NCBI GenBank assembly: GCA_025766275.1
Contig: JAFKAC010000262.1
Location: forward strand, 1 to 41,253
DNA: 41,253 bases
Direction of reading: 5' to 3'
Origin: Lactarius indigo
Taxonomy: Eukaryota; Basidiomycota; Agaricomycetes; Russulales; Russulaceae
Every line of letters starts with the position of its first letter. Position 1 is the stretch's first letter. The translations under genes and the position numbers were made by a program. A model generated the notes under the pieces. The model made no database searches. It was not told where the DNA came from and saw nothing but the letters and a program-made list of their open reading frames with translations. This document shows, in pieces, positions 1-11,411 of this stretch.

Positions 1-1960
1 GCACGGGTTGCCAACTAGGTCTCGGAGATGCTTTCAAACAGTATACGTATACCAGCAATAATACCTGCCCTCACGCGTCTTGCGCCTCAGCGCTTAGCCA
101 TTGCGTCCGTCTGGCTTATCCTATCCTAGTCACTGGCTGTGCTCGACACTTTACTTGACACCCCCTCGCTATGACCGTGCACTGTGTATTATGACACCCT
201 AAATACTAAAATGCGCCTCATTCGCTCAAACATCGACATGCCTTTAGATCAGTACCTAGATATTGCCGGTGGCTGTGCAGCGGAACAACTCGAAGGCGAT
301 GAACCACTAGGACCCAGTCGCGTTGTGCGACGACTTAACACGTCCGGGTTCCTGTTGACGATTTCGGGTTTCTTTTGACGATTCCGGGACTCTTTTGGCG
401 ACTCCGGGTTTTCAGGACACCACCACGAAATGGGTTCTAATCCCGACATCATTTGTCCCGAGAAGGCATGCCCCCTGAGGCGGTCCATAGTCTTGCGCTT
501 CCGCTCCAACCGGCCTTTGCCATGTGTGTCATCTGGCTCAGGAAGGCAAACGCTGTTCAAGTTCTCGGCTGCTGGGCAGCTCCCTTTTCGTAAGTTAGGC
601 TACAAAGGTGGTTAGACGCTTATGCGACCCGCTGTACACCTGCGGCTAGGCCTGCATCATCCCGGTCTTACTGTTCCATCGCAACTCCGATCCCAGCTTC
701 ATGGGTGCAAACAACCTTGGCAACAGTGCATACAAACCCTAGGCCATGTCGCTGTTCAGTCATTAGCGTTCGGGTTGGTCGCCCATATCTTACAGCCTTT
801 TGCGTCGGCAAGTTCATCAAAACATTTCAGATTTTTCGTGATGGACCTGTTTCATCACCTTACAGCACGCCGAGTCCTTATAAGGTTGGTACCACTTGTC
901 TGGAAATTATATGGCGTCGTCACTAAGCCAGCAGTGTCTAATAACAATCTACGGGCGCTTGCGAAATCGGAAATACGAGAGCACCGGCAGGTCTGTCTAG
1001 CTGGATTCACAACATCCCCGCCTTAGGTTATCCGATACAACCTGAAATACGAGATAGCCTATACAGGTTTTTCTGATTTATCGCTTATGTTGGTGCAATG
1101 TCCCCATTCATTTTATAGGGTTTTGGGGCTCGTTGAGTATCTCAAGTCTTTCGTTTCGGATGAATTTACCCACGCGAACCAGCGAACCAACACTAACTAT
1201 TGTTGTTCTCTGACCCCTTTGGCAAGTGGCCTAAATTAGATGTAGGGATCTACTTCCCGTTCCCCACATAGACATAAGCTCCTGGCGGTCGAAACAACAC
1301 CCATGATATGCGGCTAATTCCGCAATCTAGTACAACAAGACTCCTTTGGTTCGGGACTCGCGAAACTCGAGCTCGATGGTACATCCGAAACTCCCCTTCC
1401 TCTCTCCTCCCCCCCAATAAATCTCGACTTCAGGTTATTTATTTATTGCTCTCGCTACCCTGACGGCTTTTTCTCCGCCTCAGGATCAGCCCCCAACAAA
1501 CAAGGAATTCTACGCAAGAATACGGTGTGCTGGTTGGGGTCCAAGAAAAACGTGAGGCGGTCGCGTTCACGTACTTTGTACTGAGGGGGTAGCCATGACA
1601 GCGACCAGAGAGCGATACGGCAGCACCACTTGGGAGGAGGGTACTTCCTACCTACGTGGGTATTGATGAACCACGACCTACCGCCGGTGCAAACTTGCGT
1701 GTACTCGCAGTGCCACGCAATGGGAATTTGGCGGTCGGAAGATGTCATGCTGGACTACGACCACTTGTAGGCACTTAGAGTGTCATCTGAGGGATCTCAT
1801 CATAGCGCGATGCACTATGTTAATTTATATATATATACACGTAAACATGTGTTCCAGTGTCATCCGAGTTCCCTTACGCAGAACAAGTCCGTTCTAAACT
1901 ATTATGCACGATCTCGCCCTCATGCCCCGCAATGAATAAAGTTTACCCATCGTTCCGGCG
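1..1960. other. Left-hand stretch with no supported gene
   Basis: I see no convincing coding region here. Short open frames occur on both strands but lack family resemblance, sensible splice sites or conserved motifs. A minus-strand frame at 1455-1748 has Trp residues and a Pro pair spaced a little like a WW domain, but not well enough to call. There is a short tandem repeat at 341-417 and an AT dinucleotide run near 1826-1838. Confidence 0.4.
341..417. repeat. 20-bp tandem repeat, about four diverged copies
   Basis: Four consecutive units of about 20 bp follow the pattern CGAttCCGGGttctTTTGA. They start near 341, 359, 379 and 399. The first unit is about 18 bp and the last about 19 bp, and units differ at a few positions. 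It is a minisatellite-like repeat outside any supported gene. Its function is unknown. Confidence 0.75.
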
Positions 1961-4900
1961 TTACTCCGTTCTTCTTTCGCAATCTTGGCACTGCATCACG
2001 AAGGGCCCTCGCTGACCTCTTGCACAGGGTAAGCCGACCACTCCTTCTAGAGAGAACATGTGCCCATACAAGTGTGAAGGCACATCCCTCCATCCGTGTC
2101 TGCCATTGCCCACGGCGTGCCGACCGCGCTGCGGAATCCGCAATATTGCATAGCGGCGGTCAGATGCAAGGCCTCGTCGGAATGCTCCAGATCTGTATGT
2201 TCGGCTGCATGGCAGGCGGAAATGAACGCAAATACGGCCGCGATAGCAAGCCGCGAGCGCACAATATCGGGCAGGGTGAGCCGATCGCCGCCGTGGAGTT
2301 CAAAAGGTGCTTCGAACGGCTTCCCTGGTTCCGGGTTTCCATGGCACGCAAAGTGGGCAAGTCGGTGTTTCTGAAAGCCGTGGATCACCGTAGCTCGCGT
2401 CGCTCCGTCTGAGATCAGGCCGGCCACAGAGATCCCGACTGCCTTATGACATCCATCTCTCCATTAACACCCTGAAGATACGCGTCTGGTTGGCCCACCA
2501 TCAGCAACGAAGCTGAAATATAGGAAGTCTGTGAGACATTAGCGCGAGATGCAATCAAAGCACTGAGCGTGGGAGTATACGAGGAAACATATAGGTCTAA
2601 GAAGTATCGCTTTCGACCGCCGTCTGATGGTATTGGTCCCATTGCGTGAAGGGGAAGTGAACAAAAAACGGACGTCGGATGCCACCAGACTCGAGATTGT
2701 TCGGGTATAACGCAGCTCACGAAGTCTGTCGATGGCTGGCAGCCCGACAAGCTCATGCAGTTCTTCAAGTACGGAGCGCAGAGCGCGGTGGTAACGATCG
2801 GATCCCAGGGCGTATTTCTTTCGCGCGTTCAAGAGACTGTCTGCTAGTGTATTTGCGCGTTCATAAAATTCCCCGGGGGTAGGAATAAGGGAGAGAGAGT
2901 TGTCCTTGGGAACAATGTCAATATCACAACTTTACGGACAGTGATTAATGACGATAATTGGTCCACCAGAGGCGGCATTTCGGAGAGTATGGAACGGGAC
3001 GGCCTTCAAGAAACTTTCAAAGCCCGACAATTTGCGGATCTGCGATATAATTGCCTGGAGGTCTTGCAGGGTCCTCCGTTGCTCCTTCAGAGTGCGACTG
3101 AATGTGTCGGTTTCTTCGTGAGACCTCTCCGTACCTGGAGGAGTTTCCGAATTTCGTGGAGAGAAACGGGCGTCATCACGGTTTCCAGGGCCTGGCTGAC
3201 GTCCTGGAATTTGTCTGCAAGAGCGGGGTCCACATTACGAAGCTGGTCCACTGAAGTGCGAAGCCCGCGCATCTCAGACCAGAGTAAGGCTCTGCCTTGT
3301 TCAAGCGTCTCGACGGCTAGTTCTACTTGGCCCCCCTCACTAAGGAAAGACCCATAGTCCATGGAATCCGTATGTGATTTCCTATGTTTCTGGTGATGAC
3401 CTGCTGCGTTTGAACTGTGGGCCCGATCAAGGTGCTCTGCATCACGGGAAAAGCACTCTGGTATGCCAGCGACATCGGCGAATGCTTGAGAAGAGCCCAA
3501 AAGCACGTGGTCTCGAATTTGTCAGATGCGTTCGCATACGCCTCGAATGGGGCGTTGTACGTGGAGACATTCATTGATGCCCTCCGAGTGACTGAGTAGT
3601 AGGTAGCGAAGGCTCAAAGAGTTGTCGAGTATCTGAATAACCTTGCATGGGATGCCTGTTGGTGTGCCTTGAGGACGCCTCGACAAATGTCGATGGACTT
3701 CTCGAGTAACTCTCCTCTACCACTTCACAAGAAAGCTAGCTGTAGATTGCTTGCCATGTCGACCTCGTCCTTGTAGGTATTGGGAGTTGAGGAAAGTAAC
3801 ATTCGATGATAATTTATTGCCTCCTCGAGGTCGGCTGTTTCGTTGCTGCGCGAGTATTTCATGAGGTGAACGATGCGGAAATTGAGGAGAGCGTGGCGGT
3901 GTCCAATTTGACCTGGCTGTGTCCCGGAAGGTCGCTTGTGACTGTATTGATTGTCCTCTTCCAATACTGCAGTCGAATCATTCGCGTGGATGAGCGATAG
4001 CACTGTGCTCGCTAGTCCATCGTCGCTATTACGGAGAGATCTGAGGTTTTCGGATTCGTACAAGGTAAGTGCTTCCTCTGTGCACAAGTCGGCCTCCTTC
4101 AGACTCTCCCCCCGGCCAAAACGTTCGTAGCGTCTCCTGAGCAACCCTGACAAAACGTGGAGCGGTACTGGCTCCCAGGGGGAATGGAGTTGATGGCTGT
4201 GAGACAACAATTGATCGCTTCCTGGTGATCATCCGACTCGTCACCATCTTTGGGATGGACGGTGGCGACGAGCCCCATTGCCAGGTGAGCTGAAGACTGT
4301 AGATAGTGCCCGGAAGGGAGGGTGGGAAATATTCATTATACTACGCCATCACCTTTTGGTGGCTGTCTTCCATGCCGGTGTGGGACGAGTGCCAGGTAAG
4401 TAAATGGCCAGCAGAACAGTCAGTTCCGAGTGATCTTTAGGTTGGCAGATTTTGCGCCGTTCGCGCAAGTATTCGACCGCTCGCTCGTAATACTCCGATT
4501 TTCCGGTTCGACTCAATCTGTTCGTGGCGGCCAAAGCCAGTCTTGAAAGGATGCTCGCGGTGTATTCTTCTGAGGGGTCCCATGGGGCAAAGTAAAGATA
4601 AAGTGACAGCACCTCTCCGATGTTGTCGTGCTTGCTTGTTGGATCTAGCTCGGTCTTGAAACCCAGTGCATTCGCAAGTTCGGCCGAAACTTTCGAAATC
4701 TGAGTGTCAGTATCTTTAAGTGGGAGGTGAAGGAGGCGGAAGTATCTGATCCCGAATTCCAGGTCTGAGGGTTGTCGGGGACATTCGAAGCGACGCACAA
4801 GTATGCACAGGAGCAAGCAGAATGCGTCAACGACCTTAAAAGGCACGCCATCGACAACGCGGAATGGAAAAAGGAGCGCCTCTGTGAGGTAGAGGATGAT

Positions 4901-5042
4901 GTCGTCGAGGTCCGGAGACTGACGTAACATATTGTTGCGATAGGTTTTTGCGCTGGCTAGGTGAGCAAGAAGGTAAGGCGACCATGATGTGATCGAGGGG
5001 ACGACGATAGCAAGCTCTCGGCATCAGCAATCCAATTCCCAA
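1961..5042 (-). pseudogene. TPR-CHAT domain protein, frame-disrupted
   Basis: The C-terminal part is a CHAT domain, a caspase-like fold found with TPR repeats and expanded in several Agaricomycetes. The catalytic-type histidine motif HFACHG and cysteine motif SACHAAE are both present (about 2230-2390), followed by CGFRSAVGTPWAMADTDG. Upstream lie helical TPR-like segments (about 3725-4210 and 4349-4930) and a linker containing ALEWLEQGR-type sequence, here AVETLEQGRALLW. Homology jumps between frames near 4977, 4165, 3705, 2704 and 2087, mostly next to short G/C runs, and one in-frame TGA lies near 3735. This fits either a decaying copy or consensus errors. The stop is at 1961-1963; the true start is not identified. 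CHAT proteins are proposed to be proteases in cell-death-like responses, but the function here is unproven. Confidence 0.7.
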
Positions 5043-5775
5043 ACGCCAGTTCGCCTTGTTCTAATTAGGCATTATTAGCTTTCAGCGATAGGCGGTAGGG
5101 TGAAAAAAACATAGACGACCTCACCCTCGGCGCTCTGATAGATACGAAACTTGGAGATAGCCCTTCCACACCCGTCTGGTCACGGAACGGAAAAATTATC
5201 GGCTTTTGGACGCTTTTGGGTATGGATTTAGCGTTCTTTCTGCAGTCTGAGTTACGAGGGACCGTCCGCTACGAGGCCATTATAGACGCCAAGTACCAGA
5301 GTATGTTCTTCGTCAAAGGGATAGCATGTACCCACCAACAGTCTTGTGTGAGAATATCTCGAAACGGTCTGCCCGAAAATACCCTTCGCCCACCAAATAC
5401 CGTGTGGATTGTCTTGTCCCAGGGGAATAGGGCGAAACGCGAAGGTCGTCACACCTAGAGACCAGGGACACAAGTTGAGGTGTAAAAACGCGTGTCAGCG
5501 TGCTGGGGTGACCTCGATATAGTATATATGGACCGCCGCCAAGTTAGTGACAATTCGGGGAGTGCTGGAGTGATAGCATGGACATGAGAGATAATGGAGA
5601 TTCAAGATTACGACCTTACACGCATAGGCCTCAAGATCGACGTACGAGATCACGACCACGATTAAACTTAACGTGACACCATTTATCGACAGCATGGACG
5701 CGTCCAACTCGTCATAATATAGCCATCCTACAATACAACAGAAATACAAACGAGGAAAGGATAAAGTATATCGAT
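5043..5775. other. Intergenic, upstream of TPR-CHAT and downstream of H2B
   Basis: No gene is supported. The stretch should hold the promoter of the minus-strand TPR-CHAT gene and the 3' end of H2B. An AT-rich patch lies near 5517-5530. Open frames here have no recognisable content. Confidence 0.4.
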
Positions 5776-6384
5776 CTACTTCGCCCCTGCACTCGAGAAC
5801 TAGAGACTGCAATGAGCCAAGAGAAACCAACGCCAATCATCTGGGATACACACCTTCGTTACCGACTTAGTCCCCTCAGAAATAGCATGCTTCGACAATT
5901 CTCCAGGAAGAATAAGACGGACAGCAGTTTGAATCTCGCGAGAGGAAATCGTCGACTTCTTAGAGTACGCAGCAAGTTCTGAATAGACATTAGACCATGC
6001 TTCTACCACGAATGCGAATGACTCACTTGAGGCCTCCGTGGCGATGCGCTCGAAAATGTCGTTGACAAACGAGTTCAAGATCGCCATGGCCTTGTTAGAA
6101 ATACCAGTATCGGGGTGCACTTGCTTAAGTACTATCACCGCTCAAAAGTTAGAGCCATTCTGATCCGAAGTATAATCACACACACCTTTATAAATGTAGG
6201 ATGAGTATGTCTCTTTGCGAAGCTTGCGGCGCTTCTTCTTTGTGTCATCAGTAGCTGCTGCTACTGCTGCCTTAGAAGTCTTCTTTGCAGCCTTCGAGCC
6301 CTCGGTCGTCTTCGCTGGCGCTTTAGAAGCAGTACCACTTGAAGCAGGGGCTTTGCCAGCAGTCGAAGCAGGTTTGGGTGCCAT
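5776..6384 (-). CDS. H2B: Histone H2B
   Basis: Core histone that pairs with H2A in the nucleosome. The start [10 protein letters not shown] at 6384 opens a Lys/Ala-rich tail, followed by [17 protein letters not shown]. The histone fold then continues with [50 protein letters not shown] and [18 protein letters not shown]. Three short introns are needed. One splits K/VLK (phase 1, donor GTGTGT). One splits ATEAS/KLAA (GTGAGT...CAG). The last comes just before the end, where splicing to the AG at about 5799 gives the tail FSSAGAK and stop TAG 5776-5778. No key residue is missing. The gene is divergent from H2A across a 297-bp shared promoter, the usual arrangement in fungi. Confidence 0.95.
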
Positions 6385-6681
6385 GAAGATTAATTGTGCG
6401 GGGCAGAGGGTGACAGTCGTATGAAGGAGAGATAATGAGCTCAGCGGGGCATTACAGGTGATATATATAGTCACACGTGACTTTGTGACTATTTGTCCTC
6501 GTAAACGACGCGTGACACGACGCGTTCTGCTTTGTTGATTACTGAACCTTAATTGCTGTTACCACAACTCGCCTGTCCTATTTAAGTCCTCGACCCCCGC
6601 AATTTTGTTCCCGTTCATCGCTCTCTCCACCAATCCACCACTCTTTTTCTATACGCTAACCACTCGACAATCTCCTGAATC
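6385..6681. promoter_or_regulatory. Bidirectional histone H2A/H2B promoter
   Basis: This 297-bp stretch separates the two divergent histone start codons. It contains an AT-rich TATA-like run on the H2B side (6461-6469), TATTTAAG on the H2A side (6579-6586), a CACGTG E-box (about 6474-6479), and two ACGCGT boxes. The shared layout implies coordinated expression of the two histones. Confidence 0.8.
6508..6525. promoter_or_regulatory. Paired MluI cell-cycle boxes (MCB-like)
   Basis: Two ACGCGT hexamers (6508-6513 and 6520-6525) lie 12 bp apart, each within a GACGCGT heptamer. ACGCGT is the MBF-binding MCB element that drives G1/S transcription in yeasts. Its presence between two histone genes fits S-phase control. 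Use of MBF in this organism is inferred. Confidence 0.55.
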
Positions 6682-7255
<574 letters not shown>

Positions 7256-7615
7256 ACAGCTTGTCCATGTATCATTACTGTATCACTATGCCTTTCCTAT
7301 CCTATTTGGGTTTTCGATCGCGCACCATATCTTCAGTTTCCATATGAGCTATCCTTAGTGAGAGAGCGAAACTAGTTGCACTTGCGTTCGGTGGATCGTA
7401 GATGACGTCAATTAACTCCATACCTTCGGTTGAATCGTCAATAGAACAACAAACGGATGATACTGTTCACGACGGAAGGATGGACACAAAGGTGATGCAG
7501 AATTGTAGCAGGGAACATTGGAGATGTTAACTCCATGTGTTTTACTACTCCCAAGGCAAGAGCCTACAGGTATCTGCAAATGCAACGAGTGCACATCTAT
7601 TTTACAATAAAATAA
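7256..7615. other. Convergent 3' region between H2A and the HECT-like gene
   Basis: No coding region is seen. It separates two converging genes and should hold both 3' ends. A perfect TGACGTCA palindrome is at 7403-7410; in this position its role is unclear. Confidence 0.5.
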
Positions 7616-10600
7616 TTATGCCCGTAAAAGCCACCCTACGTCGAGCCCCGTCATAGAACGCATACCTTCTGGGTAGCATGCATTGCTCTCCCTCAGTAGC
7701 ACCGCGATTTGTGTACACGTGTCCTTTGGGTACATCAGCTGTTCTGCCTGTGGGAAACCGGGGTAACGGTCCAACATGTTCCCCAGGTCCGTGTCCGACA
7801 TAGAAGGACCCAGGATCTTAAATAACACCTTTGCCGCTTGGATAGTGCCGTGCTCGGCCAGGAGATAGTTTTTGCTGGCCTTGTACGACAAACGCATGCT
7901 CGGCTTGAAGAGCCAGATCTTTTTTTTAAGGAATGAGCCAAACTGAGGTCAAATGCCGGATATAGGAACGACGTACAAGAATCCGTGGACGCTCTTCCTC
8001 CTCATCCAGGACAACGAACCGATACGTCGCGTGCGCACGCACGAGCTCCGCCATGTCTTCGACGATGTATGCAGAGAGTGGTATTCTGCACGGGCTAACG
8101 ATGAAATCTCAGACTGGAAATCCAGAAAGTAGCCGAAGAGATGATACCTACGCAGCGGATGGGCTGACAGGTCGTATGGCATACTTGACGAACCTATATA
8201 CGGTGGTCGTCTCACCAAACTCTGTGACACGGTCCTGATAGCGTCCACACAATGTCCCACACATACACCGGACCGAGCGCCATTCTTCCCCATGCTGTAA
8301 GGGTAGTGTAAGTAAATACGGCCGTCGAATTGAAAAATATCAAAGAAAGAAGAGAAAGATAGAAAGCTGTGTTCTCGCGCGTAGCTCCCGCAGACGTGTA
8401 CCTCTGCAACACGAGAGTTGTTGGACGAGCAACTAGCAGGGATACCCTGCAATTTTTCTTGGACGGTTTGTATCAGCCGGAAGCAGTGCCTGCCAACTCC
8501 ACTACCCCGACCTAACCGCTACCACCCGAAACATTCCAAACCATCGTGGGCTTCGAACGCACAAGACGCAACGGTGGTTAGAGCAGTAGAGGTGGCCACT
8601 GGTAGGGAAATTCGCCAGAGCCGGCCTTCTTTACGTCCATGTACCCGAACCGATGTAACAGTACTCATGAAATGAAGCTCACCTTGTTCCTCTCCGCGGG
8701 CCACAGGTTGGCACTTACGGTTGCAGACTTGTCGAATAAAAGATAACTTCCGCCCACCAATGCTTGCCCGCTTTGCGGCCAAAGTCCCTTCGCGTGCCTG
8801 GCAACTTGGGCGTTGAGCGTCTGGTCTGCGTGGCACATCCACACATCCACGAGCTCCGTCCAGTGCTCGCTCGGCAAGTCGTCGTATCGTACGATCCGCG
8901 ATCCATGTACAAGTGGTAACGAACACGAGGCGCAGATGAAGCTCGTAGGGGCGCGGCTGCGGAGTTGCTCCGCATCGAGGAGCGGGAGGGGCTCGGCCTT
9001 GGGCAACGGGGAGTCTACGGCGGCAACCTTGACTTCATAGTGCAGACCTTGCACACGCACTTCTGGTGTGCCGGGCTTAGTACGGACGGGAAGGGCGAGA
9101 GTGGGGGACTCGATCGTGCCACTACGTAAGACGAGTGTGGAGTTCGACCCGTCTACGAGATTATTGGAATTGCTGACGACGAATGCTTCAAGATTGACAC
9201 CGGGGGTGAGACCGGAGACGTTGAGGAAGGCGAGAACGTGTCGCAGATTCTCGTGATGCTCCGCCACGTAGGACACCTGTAATTCAGAGGGTGCTGCGGT
9301 AGGAGAGGTCAACAAGAAGGATACATGAGAGGAAAGGACGCGAAAACGCACCAAATGAAGAGCCTTTTCCAGCAGAACTAGACCGACGTGACAATGTCTC
9401 CCTGATCGAGCGCGGCGCGCTCTCTACATTGCCTGACTTAGAGCCGGTTGGTAACAACCAGCTAAGTGAAGGGGCGGACATGCTACGATTGCGTAGGCCT
9501 TTGATCTTAGTCAGATGAGGAGGTGTGCTAGGTATGGACAGAGTGGCAGGCTGCTCTCTCGCAGCCTCGTTGAGGGAAAGGAGTGTATTTGGGTCCGGCG
9601 GGGGTTGGAGCGCAGGAGGGACAGATTCACGGATAAACTCTGGAAGTGTTAACAACGCATCTGGATCTTTTGGCCGAAAAGAGGAAAAAGTTGCGTCTTG
9701 TGCGTGCATGCGGCGAGCGCCAGAGTGTTCAGCTAGTCTATCAACGAAGTCTTGTCGCTAACAAGACGAATAAAGATGCTCAGGAAAAATCTCGGGATGG
9801 CGCGGCTTAATGGATGAAGCATACCTTCTTGACGTCACGTTGGCGCGCACGCTCGATCCGCGCGTCCATGTCACCCAAAGTGACCGTCTGGTCTACAAGC
9901 TTGCGTTCGGATGCACGACCGATCATGTCAACAATGCGCTCAAGCTCTCTTTCTCTCTGCTTTCCTGCAGAAACAGACGCAGCCTGTGCGCGAGCATTTT
10001 CAAGCTGTCGAAGTTTGGATGATTTGAGTTCAACACGTTGGTTATGTAGCTGAGGTGCCACGCGATATAACCGATCGATGGCTGTAGTAACCGCGTCCAG
10101 GTCAAGTCGCATCTTCTCGTCCATGGACATCCGGCCTGAACTACTTGCCAAGGTTTTGGTATCAGACATGAATGATTCCTGGTCGGGGTCATAGTCTGGT
10201 GGGAGCTCAGTATCATGGCCAAGAAAGTCATATTGTGGGGGATCTGAGAAGCTAAAGTGGACTCTGTCCTCTTCACGCTGGCGGCAAAGATCGAGGACTA
10301 TTTCGAGATTCTCGTCGACACGAACCCAGAGCAGTGCCCTTTCTACGGCAACAACAGGAGGCAATGTCCCTTCAGTGTCTGATTGATCGTGACGTTGTGA
10401 CTGAAACTCGCTGAGTTGGCGAGTTAACGCGTCAAAGTTTCCAAAGGAAGGTATGGAGTCATCAAGACCATGAGCACTCGTTGAAACCATGGACGAGGGT
10501 GGAGCGAGTGCTGATAGCCGGTTAAGATCGGTGAGGAGAGTGACAAGAGCATGAGCGAGACGGGTATCTTGGATGCGCAAAGACGAACTTCGAGCGTCGA

Positions 10601-11165
10601 GGCGATCAGAGAGCTCGCGTAGGAGGGCTGTGTCGTCGTCTCGTGGAGCGATTTGGGTCATCTCGGGGGTAATGACCGAATTACGTAGATTCACGACAAG
10701 GGTGCGCAAAGCCGACGCAGGGCTAGAGGGATCAAATGGTGCAGTCAAGGAGGAAGAGGAGGGCGGTGCAACGACAGAATGGCCATGGTCTAGTGAAAGT
10801 GGAGAGAGGAGGTCGTTGAGTGTAGTAAGAACGGAGACTTGCACACGCGATATTGAAGGGACAACATCTTGATCCTGCACAGAAAGTCGCGCAGGAGACG
10901 AGGAACGAGGACGAAGAAGGGTTGTACCCGCATGGGAGGCCGGAGACAAATGCTCTTGTCCCAGAATGCGGGATGGGATGGGTGTGACGGGACTGGATTG
11001 TGAAGAACGGAGAATGTAAGCGCGGTCGGTAGGAGAGAATGGAGAGGGAACGGAAGAGGTTATAGGAAGAGGATCATCTGATTGTACATGTACATCGACC
11101 AGGTGAGACTTTGTGAGAGTAGCCATATCGACCTCAGGCTGTTCTGAGTGTTCCGCGGGTCCCAT
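7616..11165 (-). CDS. Coiled-coil protein fused to HECT-like E2-binding (UBE3D-type) ubiquitin ligase domain
   Basis: Exon 1 (about 11165-9825) encodes a Ser/Pro-rich region, then charged, probably coiled-coil sequence ending RARQRDVKK. A GTATGC...TTAG intron (9758-9824) joins in frame to RQDFVDRLAEHSGARRMHAQ. A second intron (9294-9351) joins in frame to APSELQVSYVAEHHENLRHV, the start of a HECT_2 (UBE3D/E2C-binding) domain. Typical motifs follow: CASCSLPL, then YDDLPSEHWTELVDVWMCH. After several further introns come YRFVKYAIRPVS, ATYRFVVLDEEEERPRIL, WLFKPSMRLSYK and the C-terminus ending GLDVGWLLRA (stop 7616-7618). The family binds ubiquitin-charged E2 and acts as an E3. No ATG precedes the HECT_2 part in its own frame, which supports one long gene. 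Exon limits between about 8240 and 8680 are unresolved. Alternative starts exist at 11201 and 11126. Confidence 0.7.
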
Positions 11166-11411
11166 CCTATAACGCCTATTTCCCACGTGTAAGTTAACCA
11201 AATATGGTTATGGATCACTTCATATGTCGTATGTCGTAAATCCAATTTTTTATATAAAGCGTAAACATGGCCTTATACCAGCGGACAACCCCTCGCATAC
11301 AGTCCCCCTCTTTCACGCCTTTTACGAACATTCACTTCATTCCTCACGTCCTCACTAGCAACGCATATATCCTGACGTCATTTCACGATATTCATGATCA
11401 CAACTTAAAGC
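11166..11411. promoter_or_regulatory. Divergent promoter: HECT-like gene / first WD40 gene
   Basis: A 246-bp gap lies between two divergent start codons. It has TATATAAA on the + strand at 11251-11258, about 154 bp before the WD40 ATG, and a perfect TGACGTCA (CRE/ATF-type bZIP site) at 11373-11380, about 30 bp before that ATG. The position suggests possible co-regulation of the two genes. Binding factors are not known from sequence. Confidence 0.45.

Noticed and set aside
7403..7410. TGACGTCA palindrome as a promoter element
   Set aside because: It lies between two converging 3' ends; the same 8-mer also appears in coding sequence (9832, 14527), so this one is likely chance.
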